In this document: positions 54,344 through 62,804 of the stretch, in pieces
How positions within the stretch are numbered: the first letter of the stretch is position 1
Layout of the letters: the number at the start of each line of letters is the position of its first letter
NCBI RefSeq assembly: GCF_009377185.1
Contig: NZ_VJZC01000008.1
Span: 1 to 64,000 of the forward strand
Source: Streptomyces spongiae
GTDB taxonomy: Bacteria > Actinomycetota > Actinomycetes > Streptomycetales > Streptomycetaceae
Length of the DNA: 64,000 nucleotides
Reading direction: 5' to 3'
The notes under the pieces: model-generated
Database searches by the model: none
What the model was told of the DNA's origin: nothing
Seen by the model: the letters and a program-made list of their open reading frames with translations, nothing else
Program-made: the position numbers and the translations under genes

Positions 54344-54883
54344 TCAGCCGAGGAGTACGGAGGCAACAGCCTTGGCTCGGCGGGCGGATTCACCGCCGCG
54401 CTCACGCACCGCAGTGATGATGGCCCCGTCCACGAGGATCATGAACTGCTCGGCCAGTTCGCCGTGCTGTTCGTACCCGGCTCGCTCGAGCAGGCCGTCG
54501 ATGTAGTCCGTGACGGCGCGCTTGTGCTCGGCCGCCACGCGATGTGCCGCGCTGTCGCGATCGGCGGCCTCCACCATCGCGTTGATCGACGCGCAGCCCC
54601 GGAACGCGGGCTGTTCGAAACTGTCGGCCAGGGCGTCGAATACCGCCAGCGGCCCACCTCCGCGCACCGCCACCTGCTGTTCCAACCGTCGGCACCAGCG
54701 CTCGCCGTAGTCCCGGAGCGTGGCCACCACGAGATCGTCCTTGCTGGCGAAATGCCGGTAGAACGAGGCGCGACCCACCCCGGAGACGGCCAGCAGTCGT
54801 TCGATTCCAACCGCCCGGACGCCCTCGGAGTAGAAGAGCTCTCCGGCGGTTTCAACGAGACGGTCACGGGCGCGTGTCGGCAT
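54344..54883 (-). CDS. TetR/AcrR-family repressor
   Basis: This 179-residue regulator has an N-terminal HTH: GVRAVGIERLLAVSGVGRAS then FYRHFASKDDLVVATL. The C-terminal ligand domain includes GCASINAMVEAADRDSAAHR. ATG 54881-54883 diverges from an MFS exporter. The gap between them carries two copies of a 17-bp quasi-palindrome, so it likely represses both genes until a drug-like ligand binds. Confidence 0.92.
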   Translation of the reverse strand: MPTRARDRLVETAGELFYSEGVRAVGIERLLAVSGVGRASFYRHFASKDDLVVATLRDYGERWCRRLEQQVAVRGGGPLAVFDALADSFEQPAFRGCASINAMVEAADRDSAAHRVAAEHKRAVTDYIDGLLERAGYEQHGELAEQFMILVDGAIITAVRERGGESARRAKAVASVLLG

Positions 54884-54914
54884 ACCGCCAAGACTAACGA
54901 GAGTTGACCCGGAG

Positions 54915-54958
54915 CGGAACCGATCAGTACCGTCTTACGAACGGAACCGATCAGTACC
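54915..54958. promoter_or_regulatory. Tandem TetR operator candidates
   Basis: CGGAACCGATCAGTACC occurs twice exactly, at 54915-54931 and 54942-54958, with a 27-bp centre-to-centre spacing. Each copy is a quasi-palindrome, GG(A/T)AC(C/T)-GATC-(A/G)GT(A/T)CC. They lie between the divergent TetR and MFS genes, and the second ends two bases before GGAGG, the MFS ribosome site (54962-54966). Confidence 0.85.
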
Positions 54959-54976
54959 ATTTGGAGGTAGGCCCAC

Positions 54977-56224
54977 GTGTCACGGACAACACCAAGGCCC
55001 GCAGCTGCCGCCGGTGCCATAACGAGCCGCTGGGGCGTCGCGGCCCTCGGATTCGGGGTCTTCGCCGTCGGCACCGGCGAGTTCGTCCTCGCGGGGCTCC
55101 TCTCGCTGCTCAGCGAGTCGTTTCGTATCTGCGAGACCACTGCCGGACAGGTCGTCACCACTTTCGCCCTCGCGGCCACCATCGCCGCTCCCCTGCTGGG
55201 CGCGCTCACCGGCGCGTGGCCACGGCGCCGGGTTCTGCTGGTGGCCGTGCTGGCCTCTACGCTGGGCAACGCTGCTACAGCCCTGGCGCCGACCTTCCCC
55301 GTCGTCCTGGTGGCCCAGGCGGTCGCCGCGGCCGGGGTCGGCATGTTCGTCCCGGCGGCATCGGTGACCGCAGCCGCGCTGGTTCCCCCCGAGAGGCAGG
55401 GCAGGGCAATCGCGGCCACGGTCACCGGGTTCACCGCCGCGACCGCACTGGGCGTGCCATTGGGCACAGCCATCGGGGGCGCTGTCGGGTGGCGGGCGAC
55501 CATGTGGTTCGTCACCGTGCTGACCGTGCTCGGCCTCGCCGGTGTACTGACCCTGATACCGAAGCGCATCCCCACCCCGGCCGCGCCGGGCCTGCGGGAG
55601 CGCCTGAGGCCGCTCGGCGATCGCCGCGCTCTCGCCCTCTTCGCCACCACACTGACCGCGTTCACCGCGGTCTACATCCCCTACACCTACATCTCAGTGA
55701 TCTTCACGCCCGCCACCGGAGGCTCGGGCGGACGACTGGCCGTCCTGCTGTTCACGCTGGGGATCGTCGGCCTGCTCGGCAACCTCGCCGCCGGTGCCCT
55801 GGCCGACCGATGGAGCGGACGACCGGTGGTGACGGTCGCGCTGATCGCACTCGCCGTCGGCCTGGTGATCCTCCCACTGACAACCGCGGCGCCGATCCCC
55901 GCCACTGTGATGATCGCCGCGTACGGCTTCGCCGCCTTCGCCATCACCACCCCGCAGCAGCACCGGCTCATCACCTTGGACCCCGAGTCGGCATCGGTAC
56001 TGATCCCGCTCAACCAGGCCGTCCTCTACCTGGCGATCTCTCTGTCCGGACTCGTCGGCGCGGCGGGCATCCGCTGGCTCGGAGCCAACCGCGTCAGCAT
56101 CCTCGCCGCGATGATCGCCGTCCTCGCCCTCAGCCTCTCCGAACTGGCGAACCGCCTGGCACGGCGCCCCCTGGCTGAGCCCCATCGAACAGGGAAGGAC
56201 AGCCGGGCCTTTTCCGACGGGTAG
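54977..56224 (+). CDS. MFS exporter, AraJ/Cml-type (12 TM)
   Basis: This 415-residue membrane transporter belongs to the arabinose-efflux/chloramphenicol-exporter group. The pattern LGFGVFAVGTGEFVLAGLLS in helix 1 is characteristic, and motif-C-like ATALGVPLGTAIGGAVGWRA follows. The GTG start at 54977 follows GGAGG. It diverges from its TetR gene. A diverged copy of its 3' end recurs at about 56565-56626. Confidence 0.92.
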   Translation: MSRTTPRPAAAAGAITSRWGVAALGFGVFAVGTGEFVLAGLLSLLSESFRICETTAGQVVTTFALAATIAAPLLGALTGAWPRRRVLLVAVLASTLGNAATALAPTFPVVLVAQAVAAAGVGMFVPAASVTAAALVPPERQGRAIAATVTGFTAATALGVPLGTAIGGAVGWRATMWFVTVLTVLGLAGVLTLIPKRIPTPAAPGLRERLRPLGDRRALALFATTLTAFTAVYIPYTYISVIFTPATGGSGGRLAVLLFTLGIVGLLGNLAAGALADRWSGRPVVTVALIALAVGLVILPLTTAAPIPATVMIAAYGFAAFAITTPQQHRLITLDPESASVLIPLNQAVLYLAISLSGLVGAAGIRWLGANRVSILAAMIAVLALSLSELANRLARRPLAEPHRTGKDSRAFSDG

Positions 56225-56249
56225 GTGGGGTCCCGAGCCGTCGACCGCC

Positions 56250-56354
56250 CGCCGCACCCACAGCTCCCCCCCCGAAGTTGATCTCAGGATAGATACACAC
56301 ATAGCCGCCCGGGAACTCGAATTCCACGGTCGTGGCGGTGCGGCAGGCCGTCAC
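56250..56354 (-). pseudogene. I36/crystallin-like protein fragment
   Basis: The minus frame reads VEFEFPGGYVCIYPEINFGG then loses homology. The GYVCIYPE core resembles the I36-like protein encoded at 53670-54041. It lacks a signal peptide and a C-terminal half. The two I36-type sequences flank the TetR/MFS pair. Confidence 0.45.
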
Positions 56355-56564
56355 TCCGAACGGGATACAGGGCCGCGCGGCGGGTTTCTCGCGATGGAGT
56401 GAGGGCTGCGCACCAGCCTCCTGGTGATGGCCACGGTCGCCACCCCACCGTCCTGGCCTGCCGGACCGCCCTTGGCCATACGGTCACGGTGGTCTCGGCC
56501 GAGCCGGGGCCTGGCGGGGTACGACAGCAGCCGCGGCGTTGTCGCGGCGCAACCAGCTGACCGT

Positions 56565-56626
56565 GCGCGGGGCGGCGGGCATCCACTGACTCGGAGCCAA
56601 CCGCGTCAGCGTCCTCGCCGCGATCG
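56565..56626 (+). repeat. Diverged duplicate of the MFS gene 3' end
   Basis: About 60 bases starting GCGGGCATCCACTGACTC repeat, with a few changes, the coding segment at about 56063-56115 of the MFS gene (GCGGGCATCCGCTGGCTC). The copy contains an in-frame stop, so it is a relic of duplication or template switching. Confidence 0.7.
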
Positions 56627-56637
56627 GTCAGAAAACC

Positions 56638-56800
56638 GTGAACAGCACCGACTACACGCTGCGGGAGATCGCCATCCCGCCCGGGCAGAGCACGGGCTGG
56701 CACAACCACGACGAGCCGCTGTACGGCGTCAGAAGCAGGGCACGCTCAGCCACTTCGCTCGGGGTTCTGGCAGTCGCGCCGGCAGCCGGCGTCCCATGTG
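56638..56800 (+). pseudogene. Cupin-domain protein fragment
   Basis: The frame reads YTLREIAIPPGQSTGWHNHD then EPLYGV, the metal-binding opening of a small cupin. The next expected block (KQGTLSHFA) lies in another frame. The rest is missing. It starts directly at the duplicated MFS tail, as if fused to it. Confidence 0.6.
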
Positions 56801-57093
56801 CCGTAGGCGGGGATGCCGCCGAGGTCCTTCAAGGCCCGGCCAGGTGCAGCAGGTTCCAGGTCATGAAGGTGGTGTTGCAGTTGGTGAGGTCGTTCTGTGA
56901 GCGCCCGAGCCGGAGCCGGGTCGAGAGAGGAAGGGCCGGGGCCCGCCTCGCCGTGGTTTGGGCACGCTTGGCGCGGACGGTGTCGCAGAGCTCGCCGCCA
57001 AAGTAGATCTGGACAGAGCTCCGCCAAGAGGGATTGGGAACTGGCCCCAACTCAGCTTTCTCAGCCTCAAGCCGCTCAACCCGCGCCCACAGC
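56801..57093. other. Region without a recognised gene
   Basis: The minus strand here shows a coding-looking patch (TRLRLGRSQNDLTNCNTTFM then TWNLLHLAGP) that I cannot place. It has no plausible start or neighbours and may be another transposon or gene scrap. Confidence 0.3.
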
Positions 57094-57594
57094 TCAATGC
57101 TGGTGTCGCTCGGCGAGCAGCTTCAGGTTCAGCAACTGCCGTCGAGCCATGATCAGATCGCCGACCGACAGGCACAGGGCCGCCCAACGGCTGGTTTGCA
57201 TGACGACCTTGAGTAGCAGGCGCGTCGTGTCGCAATCCTGGGGCACGAGGACGTAGGACATAAAGGCGCCCATAATGGTGCCCGTCAGCTGGATCCCTGG
57301 TTCGACCGAGACGATCCGGCCCAGCTCTCGCCCGCCAGCGGAAGTGAACCTTTCTCCGACTTGAGGCTCGGGAATACCTACCAGCTCGCGAGGCGAGCGG
57401 CGGCCAAGGTTGTCGATCCAGTCGTACGAGTATGGCGCAAGCCTTACTTGTGCGACCCACGGCCACACGGCTTCGGCAGGCGCCTCGACACCCACGCCCC
57501 GCCACGCCTGCAGCGCGGGTGAGGTGACGAAGTCGTCGCACGGGTAGGTGCGCACGATCTCGCTGTCGCTCACACCCCAACGGTCACCGATCAT
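57094..57594 (-). CDS. SRPBCC-like protein of unknown function
   Basis: This is a 166-residue soluble protein. GGAGG lies eight bases before ATG 57592-57594. The text VGVEAPAEAVWPWVAQVRLA then PYSYDWIDNLGRRSPRELVG fits polyketide-cyclase/SRPBCC-like proteins common in actinomycetes. VGERFTSAGGRELGRIVSVE follows. A long frame extends upstream but loses coding character. The ligand is unknown. Confidence 0.72.
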   Translation of the reverse strand: MIGDRWGVSDSEIVRTYPCDDFVTSPALQAWRGVGVEAPAEAVWPWVAQVRLAPYSYDWIDNLGRRSPRELVGIPEPQVGERFTSAGGRELGRIVSVEPGIQLTGTIMGAFMSYVLVPQDCDTTRLLLKVVMQTSRWAALCLSVGDLIMARRQLLNLKLLAERHQH

Positions 57595-57875
57595 GCATCC
57601 AACCTCCACCCACATCCCCATAAGCCGGTGTTCGAAGATTGATACCCGCGTCGGCAGACAGGCCGACTGGACCGCACCATTTTCATCGCCATACTCTTGA
57701 TTTCGGCCGGACCTGCTCTTCGCCCTCACGCGGGATCCTGTACGCCGTCGAGGTCGAGTCGGCGGCTCGTTCGAGCGCAACGAAATCCGGCACACCGCAT
57801 GTGTTGCTGACACCCCATCCCATAACCTCGTGCGTGGAGACGTCACATGCCATGGGTATCCACTTTGAGGAGGCG

Positions 57876-58745
57876 ATGGTGCTCGGTAGGGGCATGCGTT
57901 TACTCGCGGGCGCCTTGATCGTGGCCTGCACGGTGCTCGTCGGCCCCAGTGCACCAAGCGGTGCCCTGTTCGCCAGGTCACTGCCCGTCGAAGCCGTCAG
58001 GGAGGTTGTGCCCAACCGGGTCATGACGTGGAACATCTGCAACCCCTGCGAGGAAAGCAACGTTGACCGGGCGGCGGAGATCGCCAAGCGTGCGCCCCAG
58101 GTCATCGGCCTGCAAGAAGCGTGCGTGCGTGACGTCGAGAGGATCCGGGACCATCTGGAGAACCTTTACGGGCTGGTTTACCACATCGAGTACGGAATGG
58201 TTCTTCGGAATTGGGGCCGTTGTGGGGGCGCCCCGTGGAATCCGGGGGCTTTCGGTCAGGCGATTCCCGCGGCGGCACCGATGGCAGACCTCGTCAACGT
58301 AGAATACCCTGACGGCGGTTCCGAAGACCGCGGGTACATGGCAGTCACCACCACTCTGGGCGGCCAACCCGTCCGAGTCTTCAACACACACCTTGCCGAA
58401 CGACGTCAAGAGGCAGTCCGAGCAGACCAGACCGGCGTACTCGCCGCAGACGTCGCCCGGCATGACCGCGCGATCGTCCTCGGCGACTTCAATGCCGTGC
58501 CGGACGCCTCCGAACTCACCGGGATATGGGCGCTGGCTGCGGATACAGACCCCCAGTGCCAACCCTCGCGCACCGGCAACTGCAAGCCGACCACCGACTG
58601 GCAGAGCAAGTTCGACTACATCTTCCTACGGGGCATCGTCCCACTCGAGCACCGTGTGCGTCCGACCCCGTACTCGGACCACCACCTGCTGCACTCCGAC
58701 CTGGACCCAACTAAGACGTCATCTCATTTGGTGAGTCTGCGGTAG
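57876..58745 (+). CDS. Secreted endonuclease/exonuclease/phosphatase-fold protein, 3' end formed by an IS
   Basis: The protein has about 289 residues. It has an N-terminal signal (MRLLAGALIVACTVLVGPSA) and the EEP fold: MTWNICNPC (Asn), VIGLQEACV (Glu), FNTHLAERRQ, AIVLGDFNAVPDAS (Asp-x-Asn), SKFDYIFLRG and YSDHHLLHSDL (Asp-His). Several ATG/GTG starts are possible (57852, 57876, 57879, 57894). GAGGAGG at about 57867 favours the middle ones. The IS5-type element begins at 58714, so the last ten residues and the stop come from the IS. The catalytic core is complete and it may still work. Confidence 0.8.
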   Translation: MVLGRGMRLLAGALIVACTVLVGPSAPSGALFARSLPVEAVREVVPNRVMTWNICNPCEESNVDRAAEIAKRAPQVIGLQEACVRDVERIRDHLENLYGLVYHIEYGMVLRNWGRCGGAPWNPGAFGQAIPAAAPMADLVNVEYPDGGSEDRGYMAVTTTLGGQPVRVFNTHLAERRQEAVRADQTGVLAADVARHDRAIVLGDFNAVPDASELTGIWALAADTDPQCQPSRTGNCKPTTDWQSKFDYIFLRGIVPLEHRVRPTPYSDHHLLHSDLDPTKTSSHLVSLR

Positions 58746-59566
58746 CAGATGAGGCTGCAGGCGATGGCGGTGAAGGCCAGGAAGTGCTCGGCCTTGCGTT
58801 CGTAGCGGCGGTGCAAACGGCGGCAGCCGCCCAGCCAGGACATCGTGCGCTCGATCGTCCAGCGATGCTGGCCCAGCCGGGTGGAGGACTCGATGCCCTT
58901 GCGGGCGGTGCGGTGTCGGATGCCTCGCTTGCGTAGCCACCGCCGCAGGTGGTCGTAGTCGTAGCCCTTGTCGGCGTGCAGTTTGGCGGGCCGTCGTCTG
59001 CGCGGGCCGCGGCGGGAGCGGATCGGCGGGATGCCACGCACGAGCGGCTCGAGTGCCTGGCTGTCGTGCAGGTTCGCGCCAGAGATCCCGACCGAGAGGG
59101 GTAAACCGGTCCGCTCGGTGATCAAGTGGATCTTCGAGCCCTTCTTGCCCCGATCCACAGGATTCGGACCTGTCAGGTCCCCCCTTTCAGAGCCCGCATG
59201 TTCACCGAGTCGATCGCGCACCGCGACCAGTCCAGGTCTCCCCGCAAGCCCAGTTCGTCGAGGATGAGGCGGTGCAGCTTCGCCCAGACCCGGGCGGCAG
59301 TCCACTCGGCGAAGCGCCGGTGCGCGGTCGGCCCCGACGGGCCGAAGACCGGCGGCAACTGCCGCCAGGTGCAGCCCGTCGTAGCCACGAAGACGATCGC
59401 GGCCAGCACCTCGCGATCCCCGTACCGGCGCCGACCGCCGCCCTGCGGCCTCGACGGAGCAGGTGGCACCACCCGCTGGAACAGCTCCCACAACTCGTCC
59501 GGCACCATGCGCTCAACCATCACCACACAGTGCAGACTACCCAGCACCCCAAATGAGACGACGTCT
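58714..59566 (-). mobile_element. Complete IS5-family element, about 853 bp
   Basis: The inverted ends AGACGTCATCTCATTTGG (58714-58731) and, on the other strand, AGACGTCGTCTCATTTGG (59566-59549) differ at one position. They enclose a two-frame transposase. No clear target duplication is visible: CTA on the left, AAA on the right. It inserted at the last codons of the EEP-fold gene. Confidence 0.88.
58724..59520 (-). CDS. IS5-family transposase, two frames joined by programmed frameshift
   Basis: Frame A starts near ATG 59518-59520 (MVERMVPDELWELFQRVVPP), carries the helix-turn-helix and the first DDE Asp (WSRCAIDSVNMRA), and stops at 59173. Frame B continues with TGPNPVDRGKKGSKIHLITE, LHADKGYDYDHLRRWLRKRG and GQHRWTIERTMSWLGGCRRL to 58724. 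The overlap holds AAAGGGGGG (59187-59179), a slippery string used by this IS group. Both frames look intact, so the element may be active. Confidence 0.9.
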
Positions 59567-59907
59567 AAATACAGGTCGTGGGCCGGTGCCGCGAAGAGCC
59601 TGCCCTGACTGGACGCCTCGGTATGGGCCTCGAACGTCAAATCGAGGCCGGGCAAGCTCGCCCAGGAGAAGCTGGACGCACTGCGGGAGCTGGGCACGGA
59701 TGGCGCAGGGGCCACGACCGGCTGGCCGATGGACCTGCCGGACCCACCAGTGCGCACAGAGGCCCCGGCCTGTGACAGCGCCTGGGATCGTGCTGCGTCC
59801 CGGCTGCGTCCCCGGCCGGGTGGGCTCTTCTCCCGTCCGGAAGCCAAGATCGATTGTCAGTGGTGGGTGAGACGCTAGGAGCATCGAGTCGGAAGAGGGG
59901 GAGCTTC
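59567..59907. other. Intergenic region between the IS and the VWA gene
   Basis: This is about 340 bp with no confident gene. A short + frame (KLAQEKLDALRELG) hints at a helicase-associated-domain scrap, but it is too short to call. The promoter of the VWA gene should lie at the right end. Confidence 0.3.
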
Positions 59908-60948
59908 ATGTCCGGAAACCAGAACTACATCAATCACGTTGCTCTTGTGCTGGATGCCAGTTCGTCCATGTCGCACCTGAGCCGCAAGGTCGTCGAGGTC
60001 GCCGACCAGCAGATTGCCTATCTCGCCCGCCGATCGAGGGAGCTGGACCAGGAAACCCGTGTCACGGTGTACGTCTTCGCAGACAAGGTGGAGTGCGTCA
60101 TCTACGACAAGGACGTACTGCGGATGCCGTCGCTGAAGCAGCTGTACCGGGTCGGTGGAATGACGGCTCTGCTGGCGGCCGCATTGAAGTCACAGCGGGA
60201 ACTGGCGCAGACAGCTCAACTGTACGGCGACCACAGCTTCCTGACGTTCGTACTGACCGACGGGCAGGAGAACGCAAGTCATCGCTGCCCGGATGCCCTG
60301 ACCAGGGATCCGCGTGAACTGGTTGAAGCCGTGGCCGAGATGATCGAGGCACAGGAGGACAACTGGACGCTGGCCGTCCTTGTACCGGACCAGATGGGCA
60401 AGCGCGAGGCCATGCAGTGCGGTTTCCCGAAGGACAATATCGCCGTCTGGGACGCCACGAGCACACAGGGTCTGGCGGAGGCCGGGCAGGTCATCCAGCT
60501 GGCCACCGAGAAATTCATGGTGGGCCGCACCCAGGGCATCCGGGGGTCGCGGGCGGTGTTCTCCACCGGTGCGGAGGCGGTCAACAAGGACACCATCAAG
60601 GCGGCCGGCCTCACCCCGGTCAATCCGTCGGAGTACCAGCTGATCCCGGTGGCTCGTAACGCCGCGATCCGGGACTGGGTCATCGAAAGCGGACACACCT
60701 ACCGTACCGGCGGTGCCTTCTACCAGCTCAGTAAGTCGGAGAAGATCCAGGCGCAGAAGCAGATTGCGGTGCTGGAGAAGAAGACGGACCGGGTGTACAC
60801 GGGGCCCGAGGCACGAGCCCTACTCGGCCTGCCGGACGTGGAAGTTCGCGTCAAGCCGGACCACAACGACGACTTCACCATCTTCGTGCAGAGCACCAGT
60901 GTGAACCGGAAGCTCATACCGAACACACGGATATTGCTGATGCACTGA
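59908..60948 (+). CDS. VWA-domain protein (MIDAS metal site intact)
   Basis: This is a 346-residue cytoplasmic protein. ATG 59908 follows GGGGGAG; the 18 codons upstream lack homology. The von Willebrand A domain (residues 8-200) shows MIDAS DASSSMS, the Thr in GGMTALLAA, and the Asp in FVLTDGQEN. The C-terminal 140 residues (QLSKSEKIQAQKQIAVLEKK) form a helical tail with no known domain. VWA proteins act as metal-dependent adaptors, often beside an AAA ATPase or tellurium-resistance genes, but none is adjacent. The role is unknown. Confidence 0.82.
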   Translation: MSGNQNYINHVALVLDASSSMSHLSRKVVEVADQQIAYLARRSRELDQETRVTVYVFADKVECVIYDKDVLRMPSLKQLYRVGGMTALLAAALKSQRELAQTAQLYGDHSFLTFVLTDGQENASHRCPDALTRDPRELVEAVAEMIEAQEDNWTLAVLVPDQMGKREAMQCGFPKDNIAVWDATSTQGLAEAGQVIQLATEKFMVGRTQGIRGSRAVFSTGAEAVNKDTIKAAGLTPVNPSEYQLIPVARNAAIRDWVIESGHTYRTGGAFYQLSKSEKIQAQKQIAVLEKKTDRVYTGPEARALLGLPDVEVRVKPDHNDDFTIFVQSTSVNRKLIPNTRILLMH

Positions 60949-61346
60949 CGCCTTGGAAACCCCGTCGGGTCCCGGAGGCTTCGTCGTCCCGGCTCCCCAC
61001 CAGCAAGAGTCGGCGACTGCGGGCGCGGCGTAGCCGGGCGAGCAGGCATGCGGCGGTGACGACGTTTGAGCTCCTGCCTGATGGTGGCAGGTCGCCGTCA
61101 CCGTCGCCACGATCCGGCTCTGGCTCCGGCCATGATCTGCCGGACAGGACCTGGCGGTGAGGCGCTCGAAAACCAGTGGAACAGCGCTGCTGTGCGCCAT
61201 TACCGTGCTGCCGAACCAAGTCGTCTGGTGAAGGACGTGCCGTTGTACACCCTGTGAGAACTCCCAAGCGCTGATTTGTCGCGCGTCGCGCATGTGCGCC
61301 GCGCTGCTTTTTGATGCGGACTTCTCACTGAAACCGGTGTACTTCT
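60949..61346. other. Intergenic region, nothing recognised
   Basis: This is about 400 bp between the VWA and DUF1062 genes. Imperfect short repeats of GTCACCGTCGCC type occur around 61090, but I see no gene, RNA or clear terminator. Confidence 0.3.
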
Positions 61347-61895
61347 GTGCTCAAAAACTGGGTGGTCGTGCCCACCCGCCTGCCGCTCGTTCTCCGCAGT
61401 TGCCACGCGTGCACGTCCGAGCGTTTCCGGGCAAGCGGTAAATTTCGCGTCAACGCCAACCACAAGCTCATCGACGCCTGGCTCCTCGCGCGCTGTACCG
61501 CATGCGGGGAAACTCTAAAGCTCACGGTCCTGGAGCGGATGAATGTGCGCTCCATACGAAGTGAGCTGCTGGACCGGCTGCATGGCAACGACCCTGGCCT
61601 GACAGCTCAGCTGCTCCAGGATCCGGTCGTGCAGCGCCGTAATCGCATCGCCCTCGACTGGGACAACGCCTGGCGCCTCGACACCGGTGGATCGGATCAC
61701 CTGGGCCGCGAGGTGATCGATGTCTCGATCCGCTTTGCGGCGCGGATCCCTGTCCGGCCGGTGCGACTGCTTGCTGAAGGGTGCGGTCTTTCGCGGGCCG
61801 AGGTCGAGAGACTGATCACGGAGGGGAAACTCGTTTCTGCGGTCCGGCTGAGCGGCAAGCTCTCCGCCGACTTCACCTTCACGCTCAAGCGCTGA
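61347..61895 (+). CDS. DUF1062-family protein
   Basis: This is a 182-residue protein with a GTG start. Two CxxC pairs (SCHACTS and RCTACGE) near residues 19 and 50 suggest a zinc-ribbon head. LTVLERMNVRSIRSELLDRL and LDWDNAWRLDTGG are typical of DUF1062. The C-terminal half resembles a small RNA-binding S4-like module (CGLSRAEVERLITEGKLVSA). The function is not known. A strong hairpin follows the stop. Confidence 0.8.
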   Translation: MLKNWVVVPTRLPLVLRSCHACTSERFRASGKFRVNANHKLIDAWLLARCTACGETLKLTVLERMNVRSIRSELLDRLHGNDPGLTAQLLQDPVVQRRNRIALDWDNAWRLDTGGSDHLGREVIDVSIRFAARIPVRPVRLLAEGCGLSRAEVERLITEGKLVSAVRLSGKLSADFTFTLKR

Positions 61896-61913
61896 GCCCC
61901 TCCACTGGGCCAT

Positions 61914-61946
61914 GGGCCTGTCCGGCATGATCCACCGGACAGGCCC
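61914..61946 (+). terminator. Hairpin terminator after the DUF1062 gene
   Basis: GGGCCTGTCCGG (61914-61925) pairs perfectly with CCGGACAGGCCC (61935-61946) around a 9-base loop, 19 bases after the stop. There is no T-tract, which is usual for actinomycete terminators. Confidence 0.75.
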
Positions 61947-62009
61947 TACGCCGGTCTCGCCCCGGCAACCCGAAGCTCGAGGTCGTCGATCCGCGACGAG
62001 CAACCCTCC

Positions 62010-62133
62010 CGGCGGGGAAACAAGCAGCTCGAACGAGCCTTCTTCCTCTCCGACTTCGCGGCCCTGGCCGACCCGGCAACCCACACCTGCGACGACAAGA
62101 AAATCGCCCAGGGCAAACACAGCACCCAAGCCC
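62010..62133 (+). pseudogene. IS110-family transposase C-terminal remnant
   Basis: The + frame from 62010 reads RRGNKQLERAFFLSDFAALA, then DPATHTCDDKKIAQGKHSTQ and ALPW. This matches the IS116/IS110/IS902 transposase tail (RRGNKQLKRA, DRKxAQGKxHxQAL). There is no start or DEDD domain. Substitutions at otherwise fixed positions show decay. Confidence 0.65.
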
Positions 62134-62219
62134 TCCCCTGGCGCCCGAGTACGCGGGAGGGCGCGGCTCGGTGTGCGGTGAGCGGTGTGCGTACCGTCAG
62201 AGGTGCTGCTCGTTGTCGC

Positions 62220-62680
62220 GGTACGTCCGCGTCACTCTCCACCTGGAAGGACGTCAGCCCGAACGCCTCGCCCAAGGACTTGAAATCCGGGCTGTAGGGG
62301 GGCCGTCGGGGCGGTTGAACTCCGTACCGATGTGCCGGTTGGTCTGCTTGAGCTGGACGCCCCGGATCGACATGTAGCCCGAGTTGTCCCGCACCACGAA
62401 CACCTCCGGGATGTCGTTGGTGACGTACGAGCCGATCTCCTGGGTCGTCGTCAGGAAGTTACCGTCGCCGAGCACGCAGACCACCGTACGGTCGGGGCAC
62501 CCAGCTTGGCCCCGATGGCGGCGGGCACGGCACAGTCCATCGAGGAGAAGCCGCCCGAGGTGAGGTCGGTGCGCGGCTCGTAGACGGAGAACGTCTGCTT
62601 CACCGCCCCCTGGGTGTATTGCCGGAGCCCGCGACGATGATGGCCTCCCGGGGCAGAACCTTGCGCAGGGCCCCCAGCGG
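62220..62680 (-). pseudogene. Thiamine-diphosphate enzyme C-terminal fragment, frameshifted
   Basis: Pieces in three frames read VLPREAIIVAGSGNT, AVKQTFSVYEPRTDLTSGGF, RTVVCVLGDGNFLTTTQEIG, IPEVFVVRDNSGYMSIRGVQ and LGEAFGLTSFQVESD. GDGNF with NSG downstream is the ThDP-Mg binding motif (GDG-N). The family is the acetolactate-synthase/IolD-like superfamily. The N-terminal two-thirds is missing and the frame breaks at least twice. Confidence 0.7.
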
Positions 62681-62696
62681 GCACCGACAGGTGAAG

Positions 62697-62804
62697 GGGA
62701 AGCGGTCGGAATCGCGGCGCTTCGCCCGCGCCCTCGGACACTTCGGCTCCAAGGGCCTGGTCGACACCATCGGCGCACTCACCAACTTCACCATGCTCGG
62801 CATC
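62697..62804 (+). pseudogene. Carboxymuconolactone-decarboxylase-like fragment
   Basis: The + frame reads SRRFARALGHFGSKGLVDTI then GALTNFTMLGI, similar to the C-terminal helices of CMD/AhpD-like proteins (FGERGLVDLVALxGYY). It joins directly to the aldehyde dehydrogenase sequence without a stop, which makes a chimera. Confidence 0.4.

Noticed and set aside
59590-59870. Helicase-associated-domain-like scrap on the plus strand
   Set aside because: Only about 15 residues resemble the domain, with no flanking support.
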